From Bacillota bacterium (GTDB lineage: Bacteria; Bacillota; Clostridia; Christensenellales; SZUA-584): DNA of 64,000 nucleotides. A program made the position numbers and the translations under genes. Under the pieces are notes generated by a model that was not told the DNA's origin, made no database searches, and saw nothing but the letters and a program-made list of their open reading frames with translations. Below, piece after piece: positions 1 through 7,448 of this stretch (the first letter of the stretch is position 1; the number at the start of each line of letters is the position of its first letter). The stretch lies in assembly GCA_023416745.1 (NCBI GenBank), contig JAEZHF010000003.1, positions 1-64,000 of the forward strand. Direction: 5' to 3'.

Positions 1-14
1 CCATACCCCCCTAT

Positions 15-110
15 TGTCATACCGAGTCGGCGATACCCCATTCAGGGCACAGGTGTATCCCCCCGCAATCGCACCCCACAGGGGATGCTTCGCTGCGCTC
101 TGCATGACAG
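15..110. repeat. interspersed palindromic repeat, long form, copy 1
   Basis: Begins tgtcat and ends atgacag, so its ends are short inverted repeats. It contains the hairpin ccccattcggggc-like segment that distinguishes the long form (about 96 bp), and ends in the highly conserved gatgcttcgctgcgctctg core. Confidence 0.8.
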
Positions 111-189
111 CGTGTCTCCCGCACGTCCGCCGCCCCAAACCGTAGGGCGCGAATTCCTATGGCGCCGTTCACCACCGCCCAGCCCCTTC

Positions 190-265
190 TGTCATCCCGA
201 GCCTGCGAGGGATCCCCCCGCAATTGCACCCCACAGGGGATGCTTCGCTGCGCTCTGCATGACAG
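190..265. repeat. interspersed palindromic repeat, short form, copy 2
   Basis: 76-bp form lacking the inner cccc-attc-gggg hairpin. The ends (tgtcatcccgag and gcatgacag) match copy 1. Nearly identical to copy 4. Confidence 0.8.
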
Positions 266-357
266 ACATGCCAGCGCACCACCTCTCCTGTCTTTACCTG
301 CATACCTCTCCTGTCATTCCCATGCCCCGTTTTGTCGTCCTTCCCATACCCCCCTAT

Positions 358-453
358 TGTCATTCCGAGCCGGCGATACCCCATTCGGGGCACAGGTGTA
401 TCCCCCGGCATTCGCACTGCACATGGGATGTTTCGCTGCGCTCTGCATGACAG
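358..453. repeat. interspersed palindromic repeat, long form, copy 3
   Basis: Long form. It differs from copy 1 mainly in the middle (ggcattcgcactgcacat in place of gcaatcgcaccccacag) and shares that variant with copy 5. Confidence 0.8.
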
Positions 454-532
454 CGTGTCTCCCGCACGTCCGCCGCCCCAAACCGTAGGGCGCGAATTCC
501 TATGGCGCCGTTCACCACCTCCCAGCCCCTTC

Positions 533-608
533 TGTCATCCCGAGCTGGCGAGGGATCCCCCCGCAATCGCACCCCACAGGGGATGCTTCGCTGCGCTCTG
601 CATGACAG
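533..608. repeat. interspersed palindromic repeat, short form, copy 4
   Basis: Short form, tandem partner of copy 2 at the 343-bp spacing. Confidence 0.8.
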
Positions 609-792
609 CGTGGGTACGGAGGATGCTTTGCCACGCTCTGAATGATAACCGCGCCGCCACGTCCTACCGCCCCAAGCCGTAGGGCGCGAATTCCTATGCG
701 CGCCGCCGCGCAGTGTCATGCGTTTTTGGCACGTCAGGGATACCCTCTGGGGCACGCGTGCCGTGCCCTACGAACCGCCGCACCACTCCTAT

Positions 793-889
793 TGTCATCC
801 CGAGCCTGCGATACCCCATTCGGGGCACAGGTGGATCCCCCGGCATTCGCACTGCACATGGGATGCTTCGCTGCGCTCTGCATTGACAG
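793..889. repeat. interspersed palindromic repeat, long form, copy 5
   Basis: Long form with the same middle variant as copy 3. A one-base insertion interrupts the right end (cattgacag instead of catgacag). It lies just downstream of the phage-type replication gene, which ends at 920. Confidence 0.8.
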
Positions 890-919
890 CGTGTCTCCAC
901 GCCCGCCGCATTGCCGCCC

Positions 920-1834
920 TCAGATCAACTCGCTGTAGATGTACTCGATCTCCTTCTTCTTCGGGAACAGGTTCTCCGCCAGATGGTCGTAGTTCTCGTA
1001 GGGGTGTGCGAAATGGACGGGCTTGCCGGGCAGGCTGTGCGTATCGGTTTCCCACTTGCGCACGCAGGCCTGCCAGTCCCGCATGGGCGAGGAGCCCACC
1101 ATCCACCCCTTGGATTCGTAGAAGTCCACAAAGCGCCGCGCGTCCACACCGCTGCCCCGTTCGTCGCAGTAGGCCTTCACCTCGTCCAAAGAGGGTTTAA
1201 TGAAGGGAGAAAAAGAAGAAGAGGTGTGTGGGTCCGGTGTGTCCGTCCTTGTGCCGTCAGGCGCGGCAGCCGCCAGGCGTCCCGCGCCGTTCTTTGATAT
1301 ACTTACCTCTCCTTTTCTCTCCTCTCCTTTACTTTGATTTACTTTACTTTGTGTACTTCGGGCGCCGAAAACCGACTTTCGGGCGGAAGTTTCCGCCTGC
1401 AGCGGGGTTTCTTCCGCCGGAAACGCCGTTTCTTCCGCCTCTGTTTCATCGCCGATCAGCCGATACGCGTCCTCTATCACCACATTGCCGCGTTTGCGTG
1501 TCGCGTCCAGATAGTTGCGCTGGATGCGGCGGGACGTGAGTATGCCGTGGGCGTCCAGCAGCGCCGCGTCAAAAAAGCCCGCCGCCGCGCAGGCCGATAT
1601 CACGGCGCGCACATACGCCTCGTCCAGCGTCAGCTCATGGGCGATGTCGAAGTAAAAGTCGTCGTCTGCGTCCGCGTAATACCCGTTTTCACCGTATATG
1701 CAGCACAGCGCACGTAGCACCACCGCCATCGCGCCGGAGCCGTGGCTATGGCACACGCGCCTGATCTTGCGGTCCGCGAATATGCCCACGTCCAGCGAGA
1801 AGTAATCTATGCCTCTTTTAATGCTGCGCGCCAT
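920..1834 (-). CDS. Phage-type replisome organiser, DUF4373 (Lin1244/Lin1753-like)
   Basis: 304 residues. The first ~95 residues (starting MARSIKRGIDYFSLDV) have the pattern I know from the Lin1244/Lin1753-like N-terminal domain, DUF4373, of phage and ICE replication-initiation proteins. The C-terminal ~70 residues carry the companion motif (VKAYCDERGSGVDARRFVDF, then GWMVGSSPMRDW) that usually ends DnaD-like phage replication proteins. The middle is low complexity and charged. It overlaps the end of the upstream regulator by 28 bp, so the two are translated together. Inferred role: loading the host helicase at the element's origin. Family assignment is from memory of motifs. Confidence 0.8.
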   Translation of the reverse strand: MARSIKRGIDYFSLDVGIFADRKIRRVCHSHGSGAMAVVLRALCCIYGENGYYADADDDFYFDIAHELTLDEAYVRAVISACAAAGFFDAALLDAHGILTSRRIQRNYLDATRKRGNVVIEDAYRLIGDETEAEETAFPAEETPLQAETSARKSVFGARSTQSKVNQSKGEERKGEVSISKNGAGRLAAAAPDGTRTDTPDPHTSSSFSPFIKPSLDEVKAYCDERGSGVDARRFVDFYESKGWMVGSSPMRDWQACVRKWETDTHSLPGKPVHFAHPYENYDHLAENLFPKKKEIEYIYSELI

Positions 1835-2283
1835 GCCCCGTCCGTCACCGCCTTTATTTTCTTGAGCGCTCCGTTCTTGATGCGCCAGCAGGTGGTCGAC
1901 GAGCAGTAAAGCCGCTGTGCCGACGCTTCCAGAGTGCGGTTCTCAAAATACCGCAGCCGCACATACTCTGCCTCCCGTACCGTCAGACCCGCCGTGCGCA
2001 CTGTCTGTTCCACCTGCGCCATGGCGCGGCGCTCCTGCTCCAGCCGCTTTTCGATGGCTTTCACCTCCGCGGCCAGCTGGTCCACCAGCAGTATCGCCGC
2101 CCGCTCCACCGGGCTGCCATTGCTGCGCTGTCTGCTCCCTTCGCGCAAATGCCCCAGCGACGAGGGCAGGCCCCCCGCGCCCAGCTCATACGCCCGCTTC
2201 GCCTCGGAAAGCTCCAGCATCAGCCGCCCGACGCAGCGTTTGGCGTGCCAGTAGTCGAGCAAAAACCTTTCCGTATCTGTCAT
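1807..2283 (-). CDS. DUF1492/RinA-like phage transcriptional activator
   Basis: 158 residues from ATG 2283, preceded by aggagg at 8-nt spacing. The frame stays open further upstream through the palindromic repeat at 2329-2425, but that part only translates the repeat, so the RBS decides the start. The N-terminal half is a charged coiled-coil. The C-terminal half (VREAEYVRLRYFENRTLEAS, then a Cys-rich helix) resembles the sigma-region-4-like helix-turn-helix of DUF1492/ArpU/RinA phage late activators. It is first of a pair with the replisome organiser. The call is by pattern and context. Confidence 0.7.
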   Translation of the reverse strand: MTDTERFLLDYWHAKRCVGRLMLELSEAKRAYELGAGGLPSSLGHLREGSRQRSNGSPVERAAILLVDQLAAEVKAIEKRLEQERRAMAQVEQTVRTAGLTVREAEYVRLRYFENRTLEASAQRLYCSSTTCWRIKNGALKKIKAVTDGAWRAALKEA

Positions 2284-2328
2284 TCGTCTTGTCCTCCTTC
2301 CTCTGTGTCCGCCGCGCCCCGCCCCTTT

Positions 2329-2425
2329 TGTCATACCGAGCATAGCGATACCCCATTCGGGGCACAGGTGTATCCCCCGGTAAGAGCACCGCACATGGGA
2401 TGCTTCGCTGCGCTCTGCATGACAG
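2329..2425. repeat. interspersed palindromic repeat, long form, copy 6
   Basis: Isolated long-form copy 46 bp upstream of the start of the DUF1492-like gene, inside the phage-like operon. Same tgtcat...atgacag ends and conserved core as copies 1-5. Its position splits the operon, so it could affect transcript processing or termination. Confidence 0.8.
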
Positions 2426-2477
2426 CCGTTATCCCGCCCTGCATGCCGCCATGCCTGCCCGCTCACACGCAGCACTG

Positions 2478-2681
2478 TTACTGCCCGTCCATACAGGCCG
2501 GAAGCCGTCGGGCCGTCTGCAGAAACTGCGTCCACGCATACCGCCGCACGCACGCGTCGCAGATGTCGGTGCCGTCATGGATGTAATAGTCCTCGCCGTC
2601 GCGCACGGGCCGGCCGCAGTAGCCGCAGCGCATCACCACGGGCGGCTCGGCAGCCTCGCCGTAAAAGCGGTCGTCATTCAT
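2478..2681 (-). CDS. Small zinc-ribbon-like protein of the phage module
   Basis: 67 residues from ATG 2681 (gaggag upstream). Two CxxC pairs are visible, in MRCGYCGRPV and DICDACVRRY, about 24 residues apart, consistent with a single zinc knuckle. The start overlaps the stop of the upstream gene by 8 bp, so the genes are coupled. A longer frame from 2726 has no RBS of its own. Function unknown; small zinc-ribbon proteins of this kind are common in clostridial prophage early operons. Confidence 0.6.
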   Translation of the reverse strand: MNDDRFYGEAAEPPVVMRCGYCGRPVRDGEDYYIHDGTDICDACVRRYAWTQFLQTARRLPACMDGQ

Positions 2682-3033
2682 GACTGTCAGGACTCCTCTC
2701 CGGAAACCGCCGTCTAACGTACGCATCCATCAGAATAAACAAGTGATATTTATCTGCGATGGAATTTGCATGATTTTTCAATCTGTCTCCATAAAAAATC
2801 GCTGTTTCAGTATCGGGCTTACTAAGATACGATTCCAACATATCTTCCAGTAATAGTATCACTGCTTGAATCTGCGCCAAACTATCAGCCCGTAACTTCT
2901 TATGGTCATACAATATTTCTTCGTCCGGCAGATCATCCACCGTGAGATGCTTCTTTTCACATCCGCCGGAGATTGACCCGCTCTGCATCTGCGCGTTCTC
3001 CGCTGCCGCTGCCCCTTGTTCTGTGCCGCTCAT
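2674..3033 (-). CDS. Hypothetical protein of the phage module
   Basis: 119 residues, mostly helical. A variable N-terminus is followed by a conserved-looking core (DDLPDEEILYDHKKLRADSL) and ends in a basic tail. More AT-rich than its neighbours. I do not recognise the family. It is coupled at both ends (4-bp overlap with the next upstream gene, 8 bp with the downstream one), so it belongs to the same leftward operon. Confidence 0.6.
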   Translation of the reverse strand: MSGTEQGAAAAENAQMQSGSISGGCEKKHLTVDDLPDEEILYDHKKLRADSLAQIQAVILLLEDMLESYLSKPDTETAIFYGDRLKNHANSIADKYHLFILMDAYVRRRFPERSPDSHE

Positions 3034-3233
3034 GCGCTCTGCCTCCCGTCCTCAATCATGGCGTCAATTGCTTTGTCCATGCGCTCCAGCTGCGCCAGCG
3101 CCAGGTCCGCCAGCACCGCCGAGGCCACCGCCGTGTCGCGGTCCGGCTGCACGCGCAGCGATTTTGCCAGCAGCTCCATCGACTGCGCCACCGCGTAAAA
3201 CCGGCGGCTCTCCTGCAGATAATCGTTTTTCAT
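3030..3233 (-). CDS. Hypothetical small helical protein of the phage module
   Basis: 67 residues with no cysteines; predicted to be two amphipathic helices. It overlaps the preceding and following genes by 4 bp each, the signature of a tightly coupled phage early operon. Family not recognised. Confidence 0.55.
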   Translation of the reverse strand: MKNDYLQESRRFYAVAQSMELLAKSLRVQPDRDTAVASAVLADLALAQLERMDKAIDAMIEDGRQSA

Positions 3234-3451
3234 GCGCCTCTCCTCTCCTGCCCCTGCGCGTAAAACACGCGGTACATGTCCTGCTCACCGATGCCCAGCA
3301 CCTGCGCGATGCGCCCCGCCACCCGCGGCGACGGGCAGCGCACGCCCCCTTCGATGTCCGAATAATACCCCTGAGAGATGGCCGCCGCGCGCGACAGCTC
3401 TGCCTGCGTCAGATTGGCTCCTTCCCTCAGTCTTGCCAAAGTCACCCTCAT
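3230..3451 (-). CDS. XRE-family Cro-like regulator
   Basis: 73 residues from ATG 3451, chosen because aggagg lies 10 nt upstream; longer frames have no RBS. The helix-turn-helix is plain (LTQAELSRAAAISQGYYSDI). It is the first gene of the leftward operon and faces a second XRE gene at 3626 across a 174-bp region with two strong promoters, the layout of a phage Cro/CI-type switch. Cro-like identity is inferred from position and small size. Confidence 0.75.
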   Translation of the reverse strand: MRVTLARLREGANLTQAELSRAAAISQGYYSDIEGGVRCPSPRVAGRIAQVLGIGEQDMYRVFYAQGQERRGA

Positions 3452-3490
3452 GACCCCCCAACCTCCTGCATATGGATTACTGATGACTCC

Positions 3491-3519
3491 ATCATAATGC
3501 GTACGTATGTTCGCGTCAA
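3491..3519 (-). promoter_or_regulatory. Promoter for leftward phage operon
   Basis: Read on the minus strand: TTGACG (-35, 3519-3514), 17-nt spacer, TATGAT (-10, 3496-3491). It is correctly placed for the Cro-like gene starting at 3451. Confidence 0.7.
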
Positions 3520-3520
3520 T

Positions 3521-3564
3521 AGCCAAGTGCTATACTTTACAATTCTATAGCTATGTGCTATAAT
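3521..3564. promoter_or_regulatory. Operator-like direct repeats between the divergent promoters
   Basis: Two 16-mers, agccaagtgctatact (3521-3536) and agctatgtgctataat (3549-3564), match at 13 of 16 positions. They are 28 nt apart start to start. The second covers the -10 of the rightward promoter and the first abuts the -35 of the leftward promoter. This suits binding by one of the two flanking XRE proteins. Confidence 0.55.
3536..3564 (+). promoter_or_regulatory. Promoter for XRE repressor
   Basis: TTTACA at 3536-3541, 17-nt spacer, perfect TATAAT at 3559-3564, 62 nt upstream of the repressor ATG. Confidence 0.75.
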
Positions 3565-3625
3565 TGCGTCATCAGAGCAAATAATGAATTTGCGTTGAAC
3601 AAATTTCACATAAAGGAGAACGCTT

Positions 3626-4000
3626 ATGAAAGACGATCTCGCCAAAAGGCTGCGCGCCATGCGCAATATGCTGCACCTGACGCAATCCTCGCTGGCCGAA
3701 CGCACCGGCATCACGCAGCCCTACCTCGCGGAGCTGGAGCGGGGCGACAAGCGCCCGTCCATCGACGTGCTGGAAAAGCTGTGCGGCGAGCTGAACTGCT
3801 CCGCCGACTACCTGCTGGGCCTCTCGGAAACCAAGAGCTACCAGCCGCTGAGTGAGGAGCGCCTGCCCAAAATGCCGTCCGCAAGCGGCAACTCGTCCGA
3901 TGTGATGCGCATGATCGCCGAGCGCAACATATCCCACCGCGATTTGAAGCTGGCGCTGGACCTGGTAAAGACGATACAGGACGACAAGGATAAGCCTTGA
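3626..4000 (+). CDS. XRE-family repressor (CI-like)
   Basis: 124 residues; aaaggag 8 nt before ATG. The N-terminal 66 residues are a classic XRE helix-turn-helix (LTQSSLAERTGITQPYLAEL) ending with CSADYLLGL, as in SinR/Xre-type repressors. The C-terminal half is short and lacks a peptidase domain, so RecA-stimulated self-cleavage is not expected. Divergent from the phage operon, and its own promoter contains the operator-like repeats, which suggests autorepression. Confidence 0.85.
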   Translation: MKDDLAKRLRAMRNMLHLTQSSLAERTGITQPYLAELERGDKRPSIDVLEKLCGELNCSADYLLGLSETKSYQPLSEERLPKMPSASGNSSDVMRMIAERNISHRDLKLALDLVKTIQDDKDKP

Positions 4001-4060
4001 GTCTCCGACATCCCCTCACCGCATTCGCATAACGCGAACACTTGTTCTCATTTTACGGCT

Positions 4061-4144
4061 GCGTCTGTCCTGTTTTCGGGACTCAAGCAGCACATTATGG
4101 GTATACTTGGGATTAAAAAAGGAGCCGTGTTTGGCTCCTTTTGT
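4061..4144. repeat. Degenerate repeat with terminator, copy I
   Basis: Contains the string ctgtcctgttttcgggact, then a terminator-like hairpin (ggagcc 4121-4126, ggctcc 4133-4138, followed by ttttt). The same order of elements recurs at 8147-8234 with about three-quarters identity, so the two are copies of one ancestral segment. Confidence 0.6.
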
Positions 4145-4167
4145 GTGCGGCGTGTTTGGCGTGTATG

Positions 4168-4241
4168 AGTGCGGAAGACGGGGGAAGAACGCCCTGCACC
4201 GAGGGCGACAAGCCTAATACAGGGAAAGGTCTTAACCGTTC
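4168..4241. pseudogene. Decayed DUF134 gene 3' fragment fused to its terminator
   Basis: Bases 4180-4212 match the coding region of the intact DUF134 gene around 17815-17855 (shared ccctgcaccg, gggcg, caagc), with a frameshift. They then jump directly to acagggaaaggtcttaaccgttcctttt, which matches the DUF134 terminator at 18003-18030. It is therefore an internally deleted relic of a DUF134 3' end. It sits 70 bp upstream of the tRNA-like end. Confidence 0.55.
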
Positions 4242-4309
4242 CTTTTGTCTGCACCAAATACAACTTTGTCGTGGCGGTCAACGTGGCTGCTGGAACGGAT
4301 GATTTTCAG

Positions 4310-4334
4310 GGGTTCGATTCCCCTGAAAGGTACC
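4310..4334 (+). repeat. tRNA 3'-end-like segment, possible attachment site remnant
   Basis: Contains a T-arm (5-bp stem AGGGG/CCCCT around loop TTCGATT), then a 7-nt acceptor half, discriminator A and CCA, exactly as a tRNA 3' end. No matching 5' half or anticodon arm lies upstream, so this is not a complete tRNA. The stem extends to 9 bp, which is unusual for a real tRNA. Best read as a residual att site or a degenerate tRNA; function unproven. Confidence 0.45.
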
Positions 4335-4340
4335 AAATAA

Positions 4341-4376
4341 GCAGCCTGTCATTGATGCAATGGCAGGCTGCTCATA
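4341..4376 (+). terminator. Strong hairpin directly after the tRNA-like end
   Basis: A 14-bp near-perfect stem (gcagcctgtcattg with caatggcaggctgc, one G-T wobble) with a 3-nt loop, followed by an AT-rich tail. Degenerate copies follow at 5072-5107 and, collapsed, at 8290-8318. Confidence 0.65.
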
Positions 4377-4472
4377 TATTTACTTGCCGTTATTATAAGT
4401 GTTCAAGCGCTTGCCGATGTTTCATATTTGGTATATAACTAACTGTGTATTCAAACGTAGGAGTTGACATTA

Positions 4473-4982
4473 ATGAACAACAAGAAAGCGGTATGGAATG
4501 TATCGATTTTCACGGGAATATTATATTTTATTCTATCATTGGCGGTTTTGATGTATCTGAAGATAGCCAACTCCTTGCTATACGCCAGCCTGGCTGGTGT
4601 TCTGTTTACCCTTCTGATGGTCCCCGCTATGTCAATAGCTTTAAAACGCACTTCAAAAAAATATTCGGGGTTAGAAAAGTCAATCGCGGACAAAATATTA
4701 TTAAAAGCCAATGGCAATATAGAAAGTTGGAAGCCAGTCAGAAATGGGAATATGTATATCACTGATGAAGGAATTTTGTTAGTGTCTTTTGATAAAAAGC
4801 CTCATATTGAAGAATTCATTTCAAAAGAAAGGATCGTTTTTATCCAACCTGAACAAGTAAAACTTTATATCTATACAGATGATAAAAAAACGATAATCTT
4901 CCTGACTTCAAGGGTTTCCGAGATAATGAACGTAATAAAAGAAAATGGATGGGCATCTGGATGGAACGTGACTTTTAAGTAG
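4473..4982 (+). CDS. Membrane protein with C-terminal PH/GRAM-like domain
   Basis: 169 residues from ATG 4473 (taggag 9 nt upstream). Two membrane segments form a hairpin at about residues 8-28 and 33-55. A soluble beta-rich domain follows (ITDEGILLVSF, then IEEFISKERIVFIQP) of the kind seen in bacterial PH-like proteins. Strongly AT-rich against the genome average. It lies alone between the tRNA-like terminator and its degenerate copy, and so looks like cargo of a small insertion. Same architecture as the protein at 11138-11644. Function unknown. Confidence 0.6.
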   Translation: MNNKKAVWNVSIFTGILYFILSLAVLMYLKIANSLLYASLAGVLFTLLMVPAMSIALKRTSKKYSGLEKSIADKILLKANGNIESWKPVRNGNMYITDEGILLVSFDKKPHIEEFISKERIVFIQPEQVKLYIYTDDKKTIIFLTSRVSEIMNVIKENGWASGWNVTFK

Positions 4983-5064
4983 CTATTAAATATTTACACC
5001 CGCAGCGATTTTGCATCCCGAAGCGAAAATACATCCTGAGTTACCATATAAAAGGGCAATAATT

Positions 5065-5112
5065 CTCCAAAAAAGCAGCTTGTCATTGATGCTATGGCAG
5101 GCTATTTGTTTT
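5065..5112. repeat. Degenerate copy of tRNA-like end/terminator (copy III)
   Basis: Shares about 30 of 34 bases with 4331-4365 (ccaaa-aagcagc-tgtcattgatgc-atggcaggct). The T-arm is no longer recognisable. It marks the far side of the 0.7-kb segment carrying the PH-like gene. Confidence 0.5.
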
Positions 5113-5164
5113 CCGTCGGAGGCAAGGCTCAATCCGGGCTCCTACGTTCAGCCAGTGTGGCAGC

Positions 5165-6718
5165 TTATACGATCTTGTTTGTCCAATTTTCCACATTCCA
5201 CACATGGGTTACCCAGCCTTCATAAAACTCTGGTTCATGACAAACCAGCAGCACAGTCCCGTTAAATTCGATAATGGCTTTTTGAAGCGCTTCCTTTGCG
5301 TCAGTATCAAGATGATTTGTCGGTTCGTCGAGTACCAAAAAGTTTACATCCTTGAGCATCAGCTTGCAAATGCGAACCTTTGCGTTTTCTCCGCCTGACA
5401 GCTCCTTCATCTGACTTGTGATGTGGTTCGTGGTGAGCCCGCACTTGGCCAGCGCTGCCCGAACCTCTGCGTTGGTCATACTCGGGTATTCGGCCCATAT
5501 TTCATCAAGCGCAGTCCTGTCGCTTAACACCTCTTCCTGTTCGAAATAACCTTGATGTACATATGAATCAAGCTCACATACGCCGGAAACCGGAGGTATT
5601 ATGCCAAGTAAGGTTTTTAACAATGTGGATTTTCCGAGCCCGTTAACGCCTTTGACAGCCACCTTCTGACCACGCTCCAGCGTGATGTTGATTGGTTTTG
5701 TCAGCGGATCACCATAACCCAAAACCAAATCCTTCGCGTTGACGATAATTTTTCCCGGTGTCCTTGCTGTGGAAAATTTGAAGGTTGGTTTGACTTTTTC
5801 TTTTACGCGCTCGATGATTTCCATCTTGTCCAGCTTCTTTTGACGGCTCTTGGCCATATTTGCAGTCGCCACGCGGGCCTTGTTGCGCGCTATAAAGTCC
5901 TCCAACTGGCCAATCTCCTTTTGCTGGCGATCATAAGCCTTTTCTACCTGAAGCTTTTTCAAATTATACATATCTTGAAACTGTGTATAATTTCCGGTAT
6001 ACCGTGTAAACTCGGCGTTTTCGACGTGATATACAACATTGACGACATCGTTTAAAAAGGATATATCATGCGATACCAAAATGAAGGCATTTTCGTATTC
6101 CTGCAAATAGTTCTTCAACCATGCTATATGGTTTTCATCCAAAAAGTTTGTCGGCTCGTCCAAAATGAGTATCATTGGATTTTGCAGCAGCAGCTTTGTC
6201 AGTAATACTTTTACACGTTGACCTCCGCTAAGGTCTTTGACATCACGGTCAAGCCCGATATCACACAGGCCAAGACCGTTTGCAATCTCCTCAATTTTAA
6301 CGTCAATGGTGTAGTAACCATTATGCTCAAGGCTGTGTTGTATATCACCGGCCTCTTCTAAGAGCGAGGTCATCTCATCTTCAGTGCAGGATGCCATACG
6401 CTCGTACATCGCATTCATTTCGGTTTCGAGATCGACCATATATTGAAAGGCTTCACGCAAAACCTCACGTATCGTCTTCCCCTGGGTCAGAGTCGTGTAT
6501 TGGTCAAGGTAACCGGTCGTAACACGTTTACACCACTCAACCGTGCCTTGGTCTGGCATAAGCTTGCCGGTGATGATATTTAAAAATGTGGTTTTTCCCT
6601 CGCCATTCGCCCCGACCAGTCCAACATGTTCGCCCTTCAGCAGGCGAAAAGATGCGTCTTCTAAAATTCGCCTGGCACCGAAGCCGTGGGTAACATGTTC
6701 GACGTTTAATATACTCAT
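5165..6718 (-). CDS. ABC-F family ATPase (YkpA/YbiT-like)
   Basis: 517 residues from ATG 6718, preceded by cggaggt; upstream in-frame ATGs lack an RBS. Two ABC cassettes without membrane segments: Walker A GANGEGKTT near residue 36 with Walker B ILILDEPTNFLD, and Walker A GVNGLGKST near 357 with LVLDEPTNHLD. A charged linker lies between them. ABC-F proteins act on the ribosome (translation factors or antibiotic protection). The length and short C-terminus resemble housekeeping YkpA/YbiT forms more than known resistance proteins, but the accessory setting leaves resistance possible. Confidence 0.85.
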   Translation of the reverse strand: MSILNVEHVTHGFGARRILEDASFRLLKGEHVGLVGANGEGKTTFLNIITGKLMPDQGTVEWCKRVTTGYLDQYTTLTQGKTIREVLREAFQYMVDLETEMNAMYERMASCTEDEMTSLLEEAGDIQHSLEHNGYYTIDVKIEEIANGLGLCDIGLDRDVKDLSGGQRVKVLLTKLLLQNPMILILDEPTNFLDENHIAWLKNYLQEYENAFILVSHDISFLNDVVNVVYHVENAEFTRYTGNYTQFQDMYNLKKLQVEKAYDRQQKEIGQLEDFIARNKARVATANMAKSRQKKLDKMEIIERVKEKVKPTFKFSTARTPGKIIVNAKDLVLGYGDPLTKPINITLERGQKVAVKGVNGLGKSTLLKTLLGIIPPVSGVCELDSYVHQGYFEQEEVLSDRTALDEIWAEYPSMTNAEVRAALAKCGLTTNHITSQMKELSGGENAKVRICKLMLKDVNFLVLDEPTNHLDTDAKEALQKAIIEFNGTVLLVCHEPEFYEGWVTHVWNVENWTNKIV

Positions 6719-6886
6719 AAAACCTCCGATATACTTTGACAAAGAAAGAAGGCTTTTGAAGTCAATCTTCAAGGCCTTCATCATTTTCAACTAGTTTTTT
6801 ATTATACCCCACAAACACTGAAATGCCAAGTCTGCTAATTCTCACTCGGATTCTTAATACTCTCCTAAAAAAATTGACTCCCCCTA

Positions 6887-6948
6887 TTGACTTTTTTCAT
6901 TATCTATAATATTATCATAATCAATAACGTTATCATTTTTGATAACGT
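6887..6948 (+). promoter_or_regulatory. Promoter with perfect inverted-repeat operator
   Basis: TTGACT (6887-6892), 17-nt spacer, TATTAT (6910-6915). Next comes a perfect 9-bp inverted repeat, ACGTTATCA-tttt-TGATAACGT (6927-6948), overlapping the expected transcript start, with a further ttatca half-site upstream. It is a likely operator for the ArsR-type regulator at 7449. Confidence 0.65.
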
Positions 6949-6959
6949 AGGTGGCTCTA

Positions 6960-7364
6960 ATGGTCAACTCAGGCTCGATCAGCTCTCTGAACGGCCTGAT
7001 CCCGGCTGAACAGCTTCAGACAACGGTCAATAACCTGGTGGCGACACCGCCGGCCATGTTTTTGGTCGGAGCGCTTGAACGGACGGGAGCCGTGGCTTTT
7101 CATATGGGTGCGTCCATTCTGGTATACTTGGCTGCCTCCCGGCGCGCAAGCTTCTGGTATTATCCGTTGGCCATCCTCTTGCATATGCTGCTCGATTTAC
7201 CGGCCGCTCTTGTTCATGCCGGTGTGTTCAACAGTATATTCCTGATGGAAACGTTCTTAATCATATTTGCCGGGCTCGTTCTCTGGTTCGCTATATACCG
7301 CCTGAGGGTTGCCGACAGGCATCTGGCAGCCGAGTCACTTGATGCCGGTAGTTTATCGGTATAA
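6960..7364 (+). pseudogene. YhfC-family intramembrane protease, C-terminal fragment
   Basis: 134 residues from ATG 6960 with aggtgg upstream. The segment LVGALERTGAVAFHMGAS followed by LAILLHMLLDLPAAL matches the C-terminal half of YhfC-type (DUF2324) membrane proteases. The family is about 250 residues, and the N-terminal helices with the GHGGxE motif are missing. The operator-promoter lies immediately in front of the truncated start, so a deletion seems to have joined the native promoter to the middle of the gene. Probably inactive. Confidence 0.6.
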
Positions 7365-7448
7365 TGGAAACAGACAGTCCCTCCTCATTAGCGCTTATAG
7401 GGAGGGGCTGTTACACCAGGTAAAAAAGTTATCAATAATGAGGGTATA

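Larger units (their letters stand above)
1..608. repeat. 343-bp tandem duplication carrying short palindromic repeats
   Basis: Bases 1-265 recur at 344-608 with only a few changes, giving a direct repeat with a period of 343 bp. Each unit holds one long and one short copy of the interspersed repeat described below. They are separated by a shared spacer containing the string gtagggcgcgaattcctatg, a third copy of which appears near 679. No credible gene lies in 1-919: the reading frames here only translate the repeats, yielding the HAERSEAS-type peptide familiar from spurious clostridial annotations. Confidence 0.85.

Noticed and set aside
1..910. CRISPR array
   Set aside because: Units are unequal, palindromic and carry conserved rather than unique spacers; no cas genes.
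4259..4334. Complete tRNA gene
   Set aside because: Only the T-arm and CCA end fit; no complementary acceptor 5' half, D-arm or anticodon arm upstream.
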